Shown: positions 54,855 to 64,000 of the stretch, piece after piece | Layout of the letters: each line of letters begins with the position of its first letter | Numbering within the stretch: the first letter of the stretch is position 1 | NCBI GenBank assembly: GCA_029261155.1 | Contig: JAJDBW010000061.1 | Coordinates: forward strand, 1-64,000 | Origin: Nitrospirota bacterium | GTDB lineage: Bacteria; Nitrospirota; Nitrospiria; SBBL01; JAADHI01 | Direction: 5' to 3' | DNA length: 64,000 nucleotides | The notes under the pieces: model-generated | The model's database searches: none | Told to the model about the DNA's origin: nothing | Seen by the model: only the letters and a program-made list of their open reading frames with translations | Translations under genes and position numbers: made by a program

Positions 54855-56573
54855 TTAGGGCAACCTCGCCAACACTTTTTTGTCCAAAATCTGGATAAAA
54901 GCAATGATCTTTTTTGCGCTGTGTCGATAGAGGGTATTTACATAGAGTCCGTTGATAAACAGGACATAGAGTCGAATCTTAAAACGATCGACCCAAGGCG
55001 GCATAAGAATATGTTTCCCACGGGCATCCGCATAAAGAAAAATCCACACCGAGACAATGGCGATTGAAGCCAGGATCACAAAAAAATCGAAAAGGCCGGT
55101 CGGCAATGCGGCAACCTTAAAATAGTGCGCCGCTTCTCCCGGAGCCGGGTATAGGTATAAGGAAAAAAGTTCGCCAGCGAAAAGATAGGTGAAAATAATC
55201 AAAACCAAGGCTGCAGACATTGCGCCGACGACCTTCCAAGACGCGACGGCATTCATCCGGTATAAGCTAATAATCGCTTGAGAAGAAGTGACCCAACCAA
55301 AAAAGAGGAAAATGATTGCGCCGTGGGCTTGATCGGACAAAGGGATATGGAATACATCGTGCGCTGCAAAAAGAAGCAGCAACGGGAGAATTAAAGTCAG
55401 GGTGAGTCCGGATACCCAGGTTAGAAAGGAAAAGGTTTTTGGAGATTCGGGTGTCGATAGAATTCGGACCGTCTTTGATGGCCTCGGTATTTTGGGCTCA
55501 TTTCGGGTTGAATGAATAACCGAACCGGCACTTAAAAAAAGGGAGGCTTTAAATAAGCCGTGGGCAATAAAATGAAAGATCGCGAGTGCGAAGGCACCTA
55601 GGCCGCACTCCATGATCATGTATCCCATTTGGGCGATTGTTGAGTAGCCCAACATCTTTTTCACATCATTTTGTGTCAACATGATGCTTGCACCAATAAA
55701 GGTGGTAAGAGCGCCGACAAGAAAAATAAAATTGAGGCTGGTCGGAGACAATCCATAAAGCGGCGCCAGGCGATTAAGTAAAAACCCACCCGAATTAACG
55801 ATGCCGGCATGCATCAAGGCCGAAACAGGTGTCGGACCAAACATTGTATCCGGCAGCCAGATGTGCAATGGGAACTGGGCCGATTTACTCATGGCGCCGA
55901 CAAAAATAAGCAAAGCCACCGCAGTCACGCCATCAAAAGCCAATCCGCCGCCTGGGAGCAGGGAAAAACTGATTTGGTAGGCTGCCGCCCGCTCAAATAA
56001 CGCTGGAAACTCAAGCGTGCCATATAGCATGTAAGCCAGAATGACTCCGCCTAGAAAAACGAGGTCGCCGAAACGGAAGACGATCAAGGATTTAAATGCA
56101 GCGCGACAACTGGGTAGATGACTCTGGTTGTGTGCCAAAAGTAAATATAGGATCCAACCCAGCAGTTGCCAGAAGATAAACAGCATCAGCAGATTAGGGC
56201 TCGCGACCATATAAAATAGGACGCTTGTGATAAATGACAGGAGTGAGAAAAAACGCACATAGCCGGGATCTTGCTGCAAATATCGTGCAGAAAAGACATG
56301 AATAACCACGCTCACCCCCGCGATTAAAACCATCATAATTGCGGTCAAGCGATCGATATACAGCCCAAAACGAAGCAGCATGCTGTCGGCAAACATATGG
56401 GGAAATAACGAAATGTGAATCGGAGGGCCGACGCTAACGGCGTAGAGGCTTAGAAGACTTAGAATAAAAACGAAGCTTTGAGAGATAAGGCCGATCTTAC
56501 TTACGCCCTCACCGAGACGTGTTCTCATAAGGAAAATGGCGAGTCCCGCCAGCAAAGGCAACAATGGGATCAA
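54855..56573 (-). CDS. dabB: NuoL/DabB-type proton-conducting membrane subunit
   Basis: SKSAQFPLHIWLPDTMFGPTPVSALMHAGIVNSGGFLLNRLAPLY. Confidence 0.88.
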   Translation of the reverse strand: MIPLLPLLAGLAIFLMRTRLGEGVSKIGLISQSFVFILSLLSLYAVSVGPPIHISLFPHMFADSMLLRFGLYIDRLTAIMMVLIAGVSVVIHVFSARYLQQDPGYVRFFSLLSFITSVLFYMVASPNLLMLFIFWQLLGWILYLLLAHNQSHLPSCRAAFKSLIVFRFGDLVFLGGVILAYMLYGTLEFPALFERAAAYQISFSLLPGGGLAFDGVTAVALLIFVGAMSKSAQFPLHIWLPDTMFGPTPVSALMHAGIVNSGGFLLNRLAPLYGLSPTSLNFIFLVGALTTFIGASIMLTQNDVKKMLGYSTIAQMGYMIMECGLGAFALAIFHFIAHGLFKASLFLSAGSVIHSTRNEPKIPRPSKTVRILSTPESPKTFSFLTWVSGLTLTLILPLLLLFAAHDVFHIPLSDQAHGAIIFLFFGWVTSSQAIISLYRMNAVASWKVVGAMSAALVLIIFTYLFAGELFSLYLYPAPGEAAHYFKVAALPTGLFDFFVILASIAIVSVWIFLYADARGKHILMPPWVDRFKIRLYVLFINGLYVNTLYRHSAKKIIAFIQILDKKVLARLP

Positions 56574-56635
56574 GAAGGCTGTATTCAGTATGATCGTGTG
56601 AATCAGACCGTTTTGTCCTTTCTTGAAACAGGCAC

Positions 56636-56685
56636 AAAAAAGCCGGCATTCAGCAGTAAACCAAATCTTGAGCGTTTTGCCGGCT
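56636..56685 (-). terminator. Terminator-like hairpin in the 5' leader of the dab operon
   Basis: Minus strand AGCCGGCA-29 nt-TGCCGGCT followed by TTTTT, 60-110 bp ahead of the dabB start. Confidence 0.6.
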
Positions 56686-57055
56686 GACCCGCTGTTCTAC
56701 ATCCTACGATAATGATTAAGAAGCGGTCAAAAACTAAAAATATTAAACAATGGTGCAATTAGCGAGGTCAAGAAAAAAGTATCCGATTCATCTTTTTCAG
56801 AATAAATCCGATAAGTAGAAACAAGAGATTACGAATGATATTACGACCGATGCTTTGATGCCTTTGGCACTCTAATAGAATAGGTCCTTGTCTGGCGTCC
56901 TCATCGAACTACCGCTTCGCCTTTCTAAGCGGGCTGATCGACCGACTCATTGAAAAATAGCCCGGCAGGCTTTTCTTTTCGGCGATCATTGATAAAACCT
57001 TGGATTCATGACTCTTTTTCAGTTGAATTTATATTCATTGAGACTATTTTTTAAT

Positions 57056-57085
57056 TTGACAAGGCTTTGGCGCCTGTCATATGAT
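57056..57085 (+). promoter_or_regulatory. Sigma70-like promoter P1
   Basis: TTGACA-18 nt-TATGAT. Confidence 0.75.
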
Positions 57086-57093
57086 GGGACAAA

Positions 57094-57121
57094 TTGACAA
57101 GGTTCTTCCTCAGGATATACT
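57094..57121 (+). promoter_or_regulatory. Sigma70-like promoter P2
   Basis: TTGACA-16 nt-TATACT; shares TTGACAAGG with P1. Confidence 0.65.
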
Positions 57122-57172
57122 TATTTTAAACATTGTTTTCTTTGGATTTTCATTAAAGTAGAAGGAGTTTTA

Positions 57173-57928
57173 ATGGGAAATGTAAATGCAACGCCCTACC
57201 GAGTTGTCCCAGGCCCCGAAGGTCTGCTGCCCCCTGCCGCGACCATAATGGGTGTGCCGCTTCCTGAAGAAGGCGAGGGGCTCGTTGAAGGACGCATCAC
57301 AACAGAAGAAGAAGCGCTTGAAGCCGCTGCAACCGCCATGCTCACACGAAAGAATCCCACACTTTTCCCCGGACCCATGATTATTTGGGGCTGGAATGAG
57401 CACACGCGGGAAAAAGCACAACCTTTTTTTGAGGTGGCGAATGAAATACCGGGTGTTCGGATTATTCCCATGCCCGATTATCGCCCAATCTACCCGAAGA
57501 TCGATCCCGAGGCTGTGATCAACCCTTGTCATCCAAATCTAACGATTTGGCACAACAAGATTGAGGCCTGTGTGCTCATCGGTGTCCATTGTCACTATGC
57601 GAATATCACCTTGAAAATGATCCGTGCGGGAACGAACTGCTACACCATCGCGCTTTGCGCAGAAGCCGGGCATGAAGATGCCATGGCCTCCGTCCCCAAT
57701 TTCGATGCAGAAAAGGTGGTTCGCTTTCGCGATGCCTTGATAAAGGTTAAGAAAAATGGAATAAAACCACTCTACGAAGGAACAGGCATTATTCCCTCCG
57801 GTTGGGCGCAAATCGCAAAGTTAAAAGGAGAGATTCCGATTAAACCAAGAGAAGCATCGATTGATGGTGAAGCGCGCGGTGCTTTTTCTCATGAACTTGT
57901 TACCGGTCTTGACGAAACGGCAGAGTAA
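57173..57928 (+). CDS. 2-oxoacid:ferredoxin oxidoreductase, accessory (epsilon-type) subunit
   Basis: First gene of a five-gene OFOR operon; resembles the extra subunit of five-subunit OFORs. Confidence 0.65.
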   Translation: MGNVNATPYRVVPGPEGLLPPAATIMGVPLPEEGEGLVEGRITTEEEALEAAATAMLTRKNPTLFPGPMIIWGWNEHTREKAQPFFEVANEIPGVRIIPMPDYRPIYPKIDPEAVINPCHPNLTIWHNKIEACVLIGVHCHYANITLKMIRAGTNCYTIALCAEAGHEDAMASVPNFDAEKVVRFRDALIKVKKNGIKPLYEGTGIIPSGWAQIAKLKGEIPIKPREASIDGEARGAFSHELVTGLDETAE

Positions 57929-57951
57929 GCAACAACGATGGAGGTTATGTC

Positions 57952-59220
57952 ATGAAAGATGGCGCCAAAGTAGAAGATAAAGCGACACATCAAGTTAGGG
58001 AGGATGACCCCCGGGATCGTGTTGCATCTCCCCCAGCACCGACACCCGAAAAAATTGAAGAGAAAAAAAAGGGAGCGGCCGCGCAACGCATCGTCGATCC
58101 GGATTATCTCATGATCGACGCACCACGGGAAAGAGAGTTTATTACCGGCAGTGAAGCGGCCAAAGAAGCCATTCGCCGCGCAAATGTCGACATCGCCATT
58201 GCCTATCCGATTACCCCACAAAGTGAGACGATGCAACAGGTTGGCTACCTTTATGCAGAGGGTTACATTAAGGATTACTACCGGGCGGAAGAAGAAATCG
58301 GCGTTATGGGTGCCATCGCAGGTGCCTCCCGTGCAGGCGTCCGGGCATTGACAGCAACAGCGGGTCCGGGGCTGGTTCGGGGGATCGAACAGATTGCATC
58401 TTGGCCTGGGGGACGACTCCCTTCCGTTTTGCTGGTCATGTGCCGAGTGGTGAATTGCCCTCTCGCGATCCAGCCGGATAATGTTGAGATTTCCTATTTA
58501 CTCAATTGTGGCGGTATTGTGCTACATGGTGAAAACCAACAAGATTTTTACGACTACTCCGTTGCTGCCTTTATGATTGGCGAGAAACCGGAGGTGACCC
58601 TGCCTGTTGCCGTGGCCGTGGACGGTTTCTTTGTCACCCATGCCCGAGGATGGGTGAACATGCCAGCGGAAGACTTGAAATTACCACCACGCGACTGCTA
58701 TCATGAGTCAGTTCCGATGATGGACAATGAAAATCCGCCGATCCGAATTTCACGCGACGCCCCGATTCAAAAATCGAATTTCATTTCTTATCAAATGCAT
58801 GCTTCTTGGCAACAGGAGGTTTTTGCCGCCCAAGAACGGGCGAAAAAATGGATTAACCGGTGGTTGGGCGGTATCATCGAAGTGGTCAACCCAAAGGCAA
58901 AGACCATGATTGTCGCCTCCGGGGCCGCAGTATCTCAGTCACGCGAGGCCGTCCGGCAGGCAGAAGAGTTGGGTTTGGATGTGGGCCTCATTAAAATTAA
59001 ATCGATTCGGCCTTTCCCTGCACAAGAATTAATTGAAGCAACCGATCATGCGGAACGAATTATTGTTCCCGAATTTAATTATGTAGGATGGCTTGCGAAA
59101 GAAGTGAAGTCGACCATTGGCCGCAACGAGCGTGTGATCGCAGGCCCGAGGGTTTTCGGCGGGATGTCCATGCCGACGGAATTGATTATGGAAACCATTG
59201 TAGGTTCTAAAATAACCTAG
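57952..59220 (+). CDS. 2-oxoacid:ferredoxin oxidoreductase, alpha subunit
   Basis: GSEAAKEAIRRANVDIAIAYPITPQSETMQQV, TATAGPGLVRGIEQIA. Confidence 0.9.
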   Translation: MKDGAKVEDKATHQVREDDPRDRVASPPAPTPEKIEEKKKGAAAQRIVDPDYLMIDAPREREFITGSEAAKEAIRRANVDIAIAYPITPQSETMQQVGYLYAEGYIKDYYRAEEEIGVMGAIAGASRAGVRALTATAGPGLVRGIEQIASWPGGRLPSVLLVMCRVVNCPLAIQPDNVEISYLLNCGGIVLHGENQQDFYDYSVAAFMIGEKPEVTLPVAVAVDGFFVTHARGWVNMPAEDLKLPPRDCYHESVPMMDNENPPIRISRDAPIQKSNFISYQMHASWQQEVFAAQERAKKWINRWLGGIIEVVNPKAKTMIVASGAAVSQSREAVRQAEELGLDVGLIKIKSIRPFPAQELIEATDHAERIIVPEFNYVGWLAKEVKSTIGRNERVIAGPRVFGGMSMPTELIMETIVGSKIT

Positions 59221-59236
59221 AGAGGGAGATTAGCAT

Positions 59237-60115
59237 ATGTCATTAGAAACCATTAAGCCGTCACCTGGTTTTCACAACTACTTACCAAAAGAATATCAAG
59301 ATCTTATCGAAGACGGGCCGTTTCATCAGAAACGGAAAGTCTCTGAACTGGGTTCATTTAAAGAGGCCATCGAAGAACATCCGATGTGTGCCGGTTGCGC
59401 CATGACCCTCTTTATTCGTCTCGTCTATTTGGGGCTTCCAAGCCTTGAGCACAGCGTCATTGTGGGTACGGCGGGGTGTGGACGCCTTGCGATTACCCAA
59501 GGTGCGGTGCCTTTTATTTACGGTAACTACGGCGATACCAATTGCGTTGCCTCCGGCCTAAAAAGAGGGCTGGATATCCGTTTTAAAGACACGCCCAAAG
59601 ACGTCATTGTCATGGCGGGTGATGGCGGGCTTGCCGACATCGGTTTCCATGCCGTGATGCATTCCTGGTTCAGGAAAGAAAAATTCACCACAATTATGCT
59701 GGATAACGAAGTGTATGGAAACACTGGGGGCCAAGAAAGTGGCATGACGCAGAAAGGCATGGTCTTGAAAATGGCGCCAAATGGCAAGAAATTCGAGAAG
59801 ATGGACATGCTCGGATTGGCAAAGACCTCCGGGGTTGCCTATACGGCAAGAATCTCCCCGACCAATCCCACCAAGGTCGTCAATACCATTCGTAAGGCCG
59901 TTTTGATTGCCCGTGAAGTGGGTCCGACCTATATCCAGGCCTATACCTCTTGCAATATTGAATATGCCATCCCAACGCCCAAGGTGATGGACGATGCCAG
60001 AGAGGTGGAAAAAGATCGCTATGGCTACTTAGAGTATTTTAGCGATGAAGCCAAGGAATATTGGGACAAAAGCGAGGCCGATAGGAAAAAGGCCCGAAAA
60101 GCCCAAGTAAAATAA
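59237..60115 (+). CDS. 2-oxoacid:ferredoxin oxidoreductase, beta (TPP) subunit
   Basis: HPMCAGCAM, VMAGDGGLADIGFHAVMHSWFRKEKFTTIMLDNEVYGNTGGQESG. Confidence 0.92.
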   Translation: MSLETIKPSPGFHNYLPKEYQDLIEDGPFHQKRKVSELGSFKEAIEEHPMCAGCAMTLFIRLVYLGLPSLEHSVIVGTAGCGRLAITQGAVPFIYGNYGDTNCVASGLKRGLDIRFKDTPKDVIVMAGDGGLADIGFHAVMHSWFRKEKFTTIMLDNEVYGNTGGQESGMTQKGMVLKMAPNGKKFEKMDMLGLAKTSGVAYTARISPTNPTKVVNTIRKAVLIAREVGPTYIQAYTSCNIEYAIPTPKVMDDAREVEKDRYGYLEYFSDEAKEYWDKSEADRKKARKAQVK

Positions 60116-60146
60116 AGGCACAAACGGATTCGATAGAGGAGAGATT

Positions 60147-60875
60147 ATGACAGACATGTCGACAATGCGCTTTAATGTTCGAATGGCAGGAATCGGAGGG
60201 CAAGGGGTGGTTACGGCCTCTCATATTCTGAGTAACGGCGTTATTCTTGGAAAGGGAGAAAGCACCATGGTCCCCTTCTTTGGTTCCGAGAAACGTATGG
60301 CACCCGTGGAAAGCTATGTCAGGATCTCCGGCACGTCGATCTACGAAATTGGTGAGATCATCTACCCGAACATGATTGTCATTTTCCATTCTCAGGTGAT
60401 TACCCATGGAAAATCGTATACCATGCCTTTTTATACGGGCTTGAAACGTCATGGTGCTGTGTTGATTAACACTGAAGAACCCATCAAACTCATCCCGGAA
60501 GAACAGAAAGAACTGGATGACCTCGACGCCCATGTCTACAATATTCCCGCGTCTAAGATGGCTTTGGAAGTGGGTCAAACGGAGCTTGCGACGAACATGG
60601 CCATGGTTGGCGCCGTGACGGCCTTAATCGGCATGCCGAGTTTAGAGGCGATTTCACAATCGATTAAAGAGCGTTTTGTCGGAAAAGGCATTGTGACCTC
60701 GGGCGGCACGGCATCTCTTGATAGTGTCATCGAGAAAAAATTTGCAAAGAAGGCGGAACTGGTGTCGAAAAACCAAGATGTTGCCAAAGCAGCCCATGCC
60801 TATGCCATGGAAAGAGGATGGGGAGAATGGTTGGGCTACATTACTGAGGCCTCAAAAATCACCCTTGCCACTTAG
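60147..60875 (+). CDS. 2-oxoacid:ferredoxin oxidoreductase, gamma subunit
   Basis: VRMAGIGGQGVVTASHILSNGVILGKGESTMVPFFGSEKR. Confidence 0.92.
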   Translation: MTDMSTMRFNVRMAGIGGQGVVTASHILSNGVILGKGESTMVPFFGSEKRMAPVESYVRISGTSIYEIGEIIYPNMIVIFHSQVITHGKSYTMPFYTGLKRHGAVLINTEEPIKLIPEEQKELDDLDAHVYNIPASKMALEVGQTELATNMAMVGAVTALIGMPSLEAISQSIKERFVGKGIVTSGGTASLDSVIEKKFAKKAELVSKNQDVAKAAHAYAMERGWGEWLGYITEASKITLAT

Positions 60876-60902
60876 TCAATTAGTCTTGAGGAGGAGTATT
60901 GA

Positions 60903-61187
60903 ATGTACGTAGTAGCCGATATTGATGAAGAAATTTGTGGCGCGACAAAATGCAGACTTTGCACGCAGTTTTGCCCTGAAGGGAACACCATTCTCTACGA
61001 TGAAGTCCGCGGTACGGCCTATGTCGCCGTTGATCGTTGCAAAGGTTGCGAAATTTGTGTCGGCATCTGCGACGATCTGGCCAAACACCATGCCATTAAG
61101 ATGCTCGGAATTAACGAAATCGTGGACGGTTTTGAAATTAGCAAGGTCGGGTTTAAAACGACTTTGGTTGAAAGTAAACCGGAATAG
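60903..61187 (+). CDS. 2-oxoacid:ferredoxin oxidoreductase, delta (2[4Fe-4S]) subunit
   Basis: CGATKCRLCTQFCP and CKGCEICVGIC. Confidence 0.9.
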   Translation: MYVVADIDEEICGATKCRLCTQFCPEGNTILYDEVRGTAYVAVDRCKGCEICVGICDDLAKHHAIKMLGINEIVDGFEISKVGFKTTLVESKPE

Positions 61188-61245
61188 ATCGCGCTATTGG
61201 GCCGCTTGTACTTGGATCGATCCTTCATATTAAGAATATCCGACC

Positions 61246-61431
61246 ATGCTCTGCTTAAAATGTGGTCATAAGAATGCGCCGGATCTCCCATGGTGCACAA
61301 ACTGTTTAACACCCTTCCCAAGCAATAAACATACTTCTCTCGTTTGCCCTGAGTGTCGGCACGAAAACGATCCCGATGAGACTTATTGCGAGATCTGCCA
61401 TGAGCACCTTCGTCCCGGCCAGACGGAATGA
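61246..61431 (+). CDS. Double zinc-ribbon protein
   Basis: Four CxxC knuckles: CLKCG, CTNC, CPEC, CEIC. Confidence 0.8.
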   Translation: MLCLKCGHKNAPDLPWCTNCLTPFPSNKHTSLVCPECRHENDPDETYCEICHEHLRPGQTE

Positions 61432-61943
61432 GGGCTTCTCTCCCGGACATCTTGGAGGCGGATCTCGACATCGTCTTCGTCGGAATCAATCCGGGACTGG
61501 CCTCTTCTAAAGCAGGCCATTATTATGCGCATAAAGCCAATCGCTTTTGGCCCATGCTCCATCAAAGCGGCTTACTTCCGCTTCCCTTAGGACCTGAAGA
61601 CGATTGGAAGCTGCTCCGCTTCCGCATCGGCATGACCGACCTTGTCAAACGGGTCACATCCGGATCAGCAGATTTATCCGCCGTCGAATTAAAAAAAGGC
61701 GGGACAATGCTTAGGAACAAGATCCGCTATTATCAACCTCGGGTCGTCTGCTTCATTGGTCTCGTTTCATACCGAAGTCTATTCGGGCCAACTTGCCTCC
61801 CCGGCCCATCCGAAACAAAAATCCACACCAGCCGTCTCTTTGCAATTCCTTCAACCAGTGCCCGAAATGCCCGCTATACAAACGAAAAACTACTCTCCTG
61901 GTTTATCCAACTTGCGCATTTTCGAAAAGAAGTCAGCCCATGA
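61428..61943 (+). CDS. mug: G/T(U) mismatch-specific DNA glycosylase, Mug family
   Basis: FVGINPGLASSKAGHYYAHKANRFWPMLHQSGL; ATGA overlap with preceding ORF. Confidence 0.88.
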   Translation: MRASLPDILEADLDIVFVGINPGLASSKAGHYYAHKANRFWPMLHQSGLLPLPLGPEDDWKLLRFRIGMTDLVKRVTSGSADLSAVELKKGGTMLRNKIRYYQPRVVCFIGLVSYRSLFGPTCLPGPSETKIHTSRLFAIPSTSARNARYTNEKLLSWFIQLAHFRKEVSP

Positions 61944-62764
61944 GAAGTCGCCTTAGACCCAATGGTCCGAAGGGATTTTCCTTTGTCCTACTCTTAATCA
62001 TCCAGTTGGGTGTCCTTTATTCTCCGATCGATGGATGGAGCCAAGGCAGAGAAAACAGACTCATGTTGGCCGCGGCATCGAATTTACGCTTTCCGATGAA
62101 TGAAGTCATTGCGGAATATAAAAAACAACGGTCAACCCAGATCACGGTCTCCTATGGCGCATCGGGAAGCCTTGCCGCACAAATTATCGCCGGGGCACCT
62201 TATGATCTTTTTTTTTCCGCTGATGAAGAGATGCCTATAAGACTGAGTGAGGCAAAGCTTGTCTTAGCCGATTCCTATTTTATTTATGGAAGCGGACAGA
62301 TTGTCCTTTGGGTTCTAAATCAATCGCCGATTGATCTTAATGAGGAAGGCATGAAGGCCTTGCTTCACCCCACCGTTAAAAAAATTGCGATTGCTAACCC
62401 CAGATATGCACCCTACGGGATGGCCTCAATCGCCGCTTTGAAATCGATGGGTTTCTATGAAGACTTAAAATCAAAACTGGTCTTCGGCGAAAATATCTTC
62501 CACACGGCTGAATTCGTCCGTAAGGGAGGTGCCGAAATCGGTATTCTTTCATATTCCCTCGCCAGCGCGCCACCGCTTGAAGCCTCAGGACGACATTGGC
62601 CTGTTCCACTAAACCTTTATCCGAAATTCAATCAAGCCGCAGTGATTTTGCGGCGAAGCCAGAATATACGAGAAGCACAATCCTTCGTAAAATTTATTCA
62701 AGAGGAAGACGGCCGCGCCATTTTCGCCAAATACGGCCTCTTAGATCAAAGGCTTGCGCCATGA
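61940..62764 (+). CDS. modA: Molybdate ABC transporter substrate-binding protein
   Basis: LMLAAASNLRFPMNEVIAEYKK, YGASGSLAAQIIAGAPYDLFFSAD; ATG 61940 overlaps mug stop. Confidence 0.92.
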   Translation: MRSRLRPNGPKGFSFVLLLIIQLGVLYSPIDGWSQGRENRLMLAAASNLRFPMNEVIAEYKKQRSTQITVSYGASGSLAAQIIAGAPYDLFFSADEEMPIRLSEAKLVLADSYFIYGSGQIVLWVLNQSPIDLNEEGMKALLHPTVKKIAIANPRYAPYGMASIAALKSMGFYEDLKSKLVFGENIFHTAEFVRKGGAEIGILSYSLASAPPLEASGRHWPVPLNLYPKFNQAAVILRRSQNIREAQSFVKFIQEEDGRAIFAKYGLLDQRLAP

Positions 62765-63447
62765 GTTGGGAGGCCCTCTGGTTATCGATAAAACTCGCCT
62801 CCGTAACAGCCCTATTGCTCCTCATCATCGGAATACCTCTGGCCTATTGGCTTGCTTTTTCGAAATGGAAATGGAAATTTTTGGTCGAGGCACTCGTGGC
62901 CCTGCCCATCGTCCTTCCGCCAACAGTCCTAGGATTCTACCTCTTAATTGCACTTGGATCACAAAGCCCAGTCGGTCGTATCTATCAGCGCATTTTCGAC
63001 TCGACTTTGATATTTACATTTAAAGGTCTGGTCATCGCATCAATTCTATACTCGCTTCCTTTTGCGGTGCAGCCCCTTTCCATGGCTTTTTCAGGCGTTA
63101 ATACTCGGCTGATTCAAATTTCATCGCTCTTAGGTGCATCTCCCTTAAAGACTTTTATGAAAATTATTCTCCCGCTCTCGCTGAACGGTGTTTTGATGGC
63201 CTTTGTCCTAAGCTTTGCGCATACCATTGGTGAGTTCGGCCTTGTGCTCATGGTTGGAGGCAATATCCCTGGTGCCACACGAACCATCTCCATCGATTTA
63301 TACGACCAGGTCCAGGCCATGAACGACCAAGCCGCGTCTGAGACGGCACTTTTTCTACTCATGCTTTCCTTCTTCTTTTTGTCTTTGATCTACTTTATCG
63401 ACCGAAAAAAAGGACCTTACTTCCCCGGTTTTAATCGTACATATTAA
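62761..63447 (+). CDS. modB: Molybdate ABC transporter permease
   Basis: ALPIVLPPTVLGFYLL, FAHTIGEFGLVLMVGGNIPGATRTISI; ATG 62761 overlaps modA stop. Confidence 0.93.
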   Translation: MSWEALWLSIKLASVTALLLLIIGIPLAYWLAFSKWKWKFLVEALVALPIVLPPTVLGFYLLIALGSQSPVGRIYQRIFDSTLIFTFKGLVIASILYSLPFAVQPLSMAFSGVNTRLIQISSLLGASPLKTFMKIILPLSLNGVLMAFVLSFAHTIGEFGLVLMVGGNIPGATRTISIDLYDQVQAMNDQAASETALFLLMLSFFFLSLIYFIDRKKGPYFPGFNRTY

Positions 63448-63457
63448 TGTTGAATTT

Positions 63458-64000
63458 ATGATGGATTCTGCCCTCTTTGTTGACTTGGATTATCGCTTTT
63501 CAAAGGGAGGCCAGCTCAAAGTTTCCTTTTCCATTGCTTTAGATATGCCATCCACAACCGTCATTTTCGGTCCCTCCGGGAGCGGAAAAAGCACCTTGCT
63601 GCATTGCCTCGCCGGGATCGAAACACCCGATACCGGCAATATCCGATTGGGTGATCTCGATTGGTTCAATAAATCTAAAAATCAGAACCTCCGCCCTCAG
63701 GATCGTTCCGTCGGCCTGCTTTTTCAAGACTATCCCCTCTTTCCTCACCTGAATATATTTAAAAATACAGCCTATGGACTACACGGACTATCGAAGCAAG
63801 AACGCAAAGAAAGGGTTCAATCCTGGATGGATTTATTTGGTTTACGAGGCAAAGAAAACAGGTATCCGGATGAACTTTCAGGTGGAGAACGGCAACGGGC
63901 GGCCCTGGCTCAAATTTTAGCGTCGCAGCCCCGTCTTCTCTTATTGGACGAACCCTTTTCAGCGCTTGACCTTCACGCCCGTAACAACTTACATGAAAAA
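63458..64000 (+). CDS. modC: Molybdate ABC transporter ATP-binding protein, truncated by window edge
   Basis: Walker A FGPSGSGKSTL, LSGGERQRAALAQ, LLLLDEPFSALD; open at the window end. Confidence 0.9.
   Translation, partial: MMDSALFVDLDYRFSKGGQLKVSFSIALDMPSTTVIFGPSGSGKSTLLHCLAGIETPDTGNIRLGDLDWFNKSKNQNLRPQDRSVGLLFQDYPLFPHLNIFKNTAYGLHGLSKQERKERVQSWMDLFGLRGKENRYPDELSGGERQRAALAQILASQPRLLLLDEPFSALDLHARNNLHEK

Overview
The window looks like one contiguous bacterial chromosomal region with densely packed coding sequence. It is probably from a Nitrospirota-like chemolithoautotroph; that placement is inference from gene content only. No rRNA, tRNA, CRISPR array or transposase was recognised. Most of it is core metabolism: gltD-gltB; pyrG-kdsA-kdsD-kdsC-lpxL-pgsA-plsY; a pyrimidine operon read on the minus strand (pyrR-pyrB-pyrC-[hicB-hicA]-carA-...-sppA-carB-greA); typA; and modABC. 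The points most worth a second look are: (1) a hicBA toxin-antitoxin cassette immediately after pyrC, followed by a diverged 210-bp second copy of the pyrC 3' end (about 85% identical by hand over the coding part); (2) a DabA/DUF2309 inorganic-carbon uptake operon with two antiporter-like membrane subunits and a PII-like protein, divergent from a five-gene 2-oxoacid:ferredoxin oxidoreductase operon with tandem sigma70-like promoters; (3) a GNAT acetyltransferase fused to an HDAC-family deacetylase in one polypeptide; (4) a PyrR-type RNA binding loop plus terminator ahead of pyrR; (5) a 102-bp inverted-repeat MITE/REPIN-like element between carA and sppA; (6) a tandem-domain cytochrome c with an extra CxxCY motif; (7) a DUF4388 protein fused to a pseudopilin-like C-terminus. 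All assignments come from reading protein motifs and hand alignment; no database search was run.
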